From assembly GCF_016593235.1 (NCBI RefSeq), contig NZ_AP023065.1:1302001-1366000 (forward strand): 64,000 nucleotides of DNA, in the 5' to 3' direction. The stretch's first letter is position 1. Every line of letters starts with the position of its first letter. Shown here in pieces: positions 61,952-64,000 of this stretch. Source of the DNA: Nitratiruptor sp. YY09-18 (GTDB lineage Bacteria; Campylobacterota; Campylobacteria; Campylobacterales; Nitratiruptoraceae). Under the pieces are notes generated by a model that saw nothing but the letters and a program-made list of their open reading frames with translations, made no database searches and had not been told where the DNA came from. A program made the position numbers and the translations under genes.

Positions 61952-64000
61952 ATGATACAAAAAATAAAAGACTTTTTAGGATTTGATGTAAAACAAGCTG
62001 AAAATACAATGGTAGATGATCGGGTTTTTGGTAAGGTGCCAAAAGCGAAAAAGCCTGATTTTTGGGTGAGATCGACCTGCGGATATTGTGGGGTTGGATG
62101 CGGACTTTATATTGGTGTGAAAGATAAAAAAGCCGTCTTTACCAAAGGAAATCCTATGCACCCAGTCAATATCGGCACTCTTTGTCCAAAGGGGATGAGT
62201 GAGCATCAGATGCTCTATGCACAAAATAGAGTTTTATATCCAAAAATCAAAAAAGGTGGACGCCTCGAAAATGTTGGCTGGAATGAAGCTTTCAGTGAAG
62301 CAGCAAAGCGTATCAAAACAATACAGTCAACCTATGGTAAAAACAGTTTTGCAGTCATTTCAACCGGACAGCTTTTAACTGAAGAGTTTTACGCTCTTGG
62401 CAAGTTTGTGCAACTTGGACTTGATACTAGAAATTACGATGGGAACACGACACTTTGCATGGCAAGTGCGGTAAGCGGATACAAGCAAAGCTTTAGAAGC
62501 GATGGGCCGGTTGCAAGTTACGCAGATATTGCAAAAGCAGAAGTTGTCTTTGTCGTTGGAGCAAATTTGGCGGACAATCACCCAATTATCGTCCATCATT
62601 TGATGAAAAACAGAAACAATAAAACAGTTGTGGTCATTGATCCAAGACGCAGCAAAACAAGCCAGCTTGCTGATATTTATCTGCCAATCAAACCAAGAAC
62701 AGATCTGGCACTTTTTAATGGCTTAGCCTACATCATATGGGAGCAGGGATGGTTTGATGAGAAGTTTATCACATCAAGAACTAATGGCTGGAGAGAATTT
62801 GTCAAACATATCCAATCATACAAGCCGGCTGAAGTTGCTCACCTTACAGGTATTGATACAAAGACGCTGTATCGATTGGCACAGCTTTTTGCAAACAATA
62901 AAAGCCTTATTTGCTGGACGATGGGTATCAACCAATCAGCACAAGGCACCGATACAGTCAGTGCGATCAATAATTTAGCTCTTATGACAGGCAATATCGG
63001 CAAAGAGGGAACGGGAGCTTTTAGCATAACCGGTCAGTGCAACGCCATGGGAACAAGAGAGTTTGGATTTACCTCATCGATTCCTGGATATAGAAAGTTT
63101 GAAAGTCATCAAGATAGAAAAGAGTTTGCAAAACTCATCGATGTGCCAGTTGAGTGGATACCAGACTCCAGAGGCTACAAATATGCCGAAATTATTGAAG
63201 CGATAGAAAAAGAGGAGATCAAAGGACTTTGGGTTGTTTGCACCAATCCGCTTGTAAGTTTTCCAAATCAAAAGCGATTACGCAAAGCTTTGAAAAAACT
63301 GGATTTCTTGCTTGTGCAAGATGCATTTATGAGTGATACCGCACAAATTGCAGATATTGTCTTTGCGGCGGCTACATGGGGAGAAAAGGAAGGATGCTAT
63401 ACCAATAGTGAGCGACGCTGTAATAAAGCCAACAAAGCAGTTGAGCCTCCAGCTATGAGTAAAAGCGATTTTGAGATTGTTTTGGAGTTTAGCAAATACT
63501 TTCAAAGGCATGATAGACTCTTTGGCGGATGGAAAGAGCCAAAAGATGCCTTTGAAGAGATAAGAAAGATTAGTAGAGGCAGACTTTGTGATTATAGTGG
63601 CATGAACTATGAAAAGATCGAATCCCTTGGAGGGATCCAGTGGCCTTGCAATGAACAGTATCCCAATGGCTGTAAACGTCTTTATGGTGAAGATATGAAG
63701 TTTATGCACAAAGATGGCAAGGCACGATTTATCTGTGCCGAGTTTAAGCCACTGGAAGAGACGCCAAACAAAGAGTTTCCATTTATTCTCAATACCGGTC
63801 GAACTGTGGAGCATTTTCATACCAGAACCAAAACAGGCCAAATCAAGATATTAAATGATTTGGCACCCCAGGCCTGGATCGATATCAATCCAAAAGATGC
63901 AAAAAAGCTTGGAGTCAAAAACTACGATAAAGTCTGGCTCACAAGTCCTAGAGGCAAAATAGAAAATCTAATCGTTCGAGTAACCCAGCTTGTCGCCCCT
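61952..64000 (+). CDS. nasA: NasA-type molybdopterin nitrate reductase, partial
   Basis: Open reading frame of 683 codons without stop at the window end; the C-terminus is missing. CGYCGVGCGLYIG and GTLCPKG hold the N-terminal [4Fe-4S] cluster. TTLCMASAVSGY carries the cysteine that ligates molybdenum in Nap/Nas enzymes. GNIGKEGTGAFSITGQCNAMGTRE and NTGRTVEHFHTRT, read in pieces, are typical of assimilatory nitrate reductase. No Tat signal is at the N-terminus (MIQKIKDFLGFDV), so it is cytoplasmic. AAGGAGAGGA lies directly before the ATG. It reduces nitrate to nitrite; a formate dehydrogenase function is less likely given narK. Confidence 0.9.
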   Translation, partial: MIQKIKDFLGFDVKQAENTMVDDRVFGKVPKAKKPDFWVRSTCGYCGVGCGLYIGVKDKKAVFTKGNPMHPVNIGTLCPKGMSEHQMLYAQNRVLYPKIKKGGRLENVGWNEAFSEAAKRIKTIQSTYGKNSFAVISTGQLLTEEFYALGKFVQLGLDTRNYDGNTTLCMASAVSGYKQSFRSDGPVASYADIAKAEVVFVVGANLADNHPIIVHHLMKNRNNKTVVVIDPRRSKTSQLADIYLPIKPRTDLALFNGLAYIIWEQGWFDEKFITSRTNGWREFVKHIQSYKPAEVAHLTGIDTKTLYRLAQLFANNKSLICWTMGINQSAQGTDTVSAINNLALMTGNIGKEGTGAFSITGQCNAMGTREFGFTSSIPGYRKFESHQDRKEFAKLIDVPVEWIPDSRGYKYAEIIEAIEKEEIKGLWVVCTNPLVSFPNQKRLRKALKKLDFLLVQDAFMSDTAQIADIVFAAATWGEKEGCYTNSERRCNKANKAVEPPAMSKSDFEIVLEFSKYFQRHDRLFGGWKEPKDAFEEIRKISRGRLCDYSGMNYEKIESLGGIQWPCNEQYPNGCKRLYGEDMKFMHKDGKARFICAEFKPLEETPNKEFPFILNTGRTVEHFHTRTKTGQIKILNDLAPQAWIDINPKDAKKLGVKNYDKVWLTSPRGKIENLIVRVTQLVAP

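Overview
This 64-kb window looks like chromosomal DNA from a low-GC member of the Campylobacterota (former Epsilonproteobacteria), of the chemolithoautotrophic, nitrate-using, deep-sea-vent kind (Nitratiruptor, Nautilia or Hydrogenimonas-like). The signs are a HNH-tailed MutS of the marine MutS7 type, long operons of overlapping genes, an octaheme cytochrome c, an ovothiol operon, homopolymer-G tracts, a CIRCE-like site before groESL, and a narK / kinase-phosphatase / DmsBC / NasA locus. The genus is an inference; no 16S rRNA gene is present.

Layout. (1) 1-4871: the edge of a type III CRISPR-Cas locus. cas10 (csm1) and cas6 lie on the minus strand and each carries a one-base homopolymer frameshift. 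Divergently come cas2 and a reverse transcriptase-Cas1 fusion, then a leader full of inverted repeats and a three-spacer array. (2) 4872-6208: an accessory zone with almost no genes. It holds four copies of a hairpin-rich repeat element joined by fragments of the CRISPR repeat, one small membrane-protein gene with a hairpin-sequestered ribosome site and a G9 tract, and a G10 tract. (3) 6209-10230: operon ovoA, a PLP lyase (likely ovoB), a HIT protein and a zinc-finger protein. (4) 10321-21974: a thioredoxin-like protein, acs, the mutS7 operon, pyrF, tRNA-Ser, two envelope proteins, an octaheme cytochrome, a sirtuin and small proteins. (5) 21955-27635: the phosphate regulon pstS, porin, pstC, pstA, pstB, with phoU divergent. 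(6) 27639-33960: tRNA-Met, a 7TM sensor kinase, a response regulator, an AsmA-like protein and groESL. (7) 33970-44004: a run of twelve closely packed or overlapping minus-strand genes from trkA to a GDPD gene, including pyrC, a two-component system and exbB-exbD-tonB. (8) 44041-55635: a divergent efflux locus with a TetR repressor. (9) 55655-64000: amt-glnK, then narK, a PP2C/kinase fusion, a DmsB-DmsC fusion and a molybdopterin nitrate reductase that runs off the window.

The most unusual region is 4.2-5.6 kb. All three spacers are open in one frame only when read as their reverse complement. The reverse complement of spacer 3 contains a Shine-Dalgarno site and an ATG, so its crRNA would pair with the start of a mRNA. 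That fits type III RNA targeting and an RT-Cas1. The array then runs into tandem and inverted copies of an element whose hairpin stems differ between copies but stay paired, with conserved CTGC and AAG loops. This suggests a mobile or structured element family that spread through the old end of the array.
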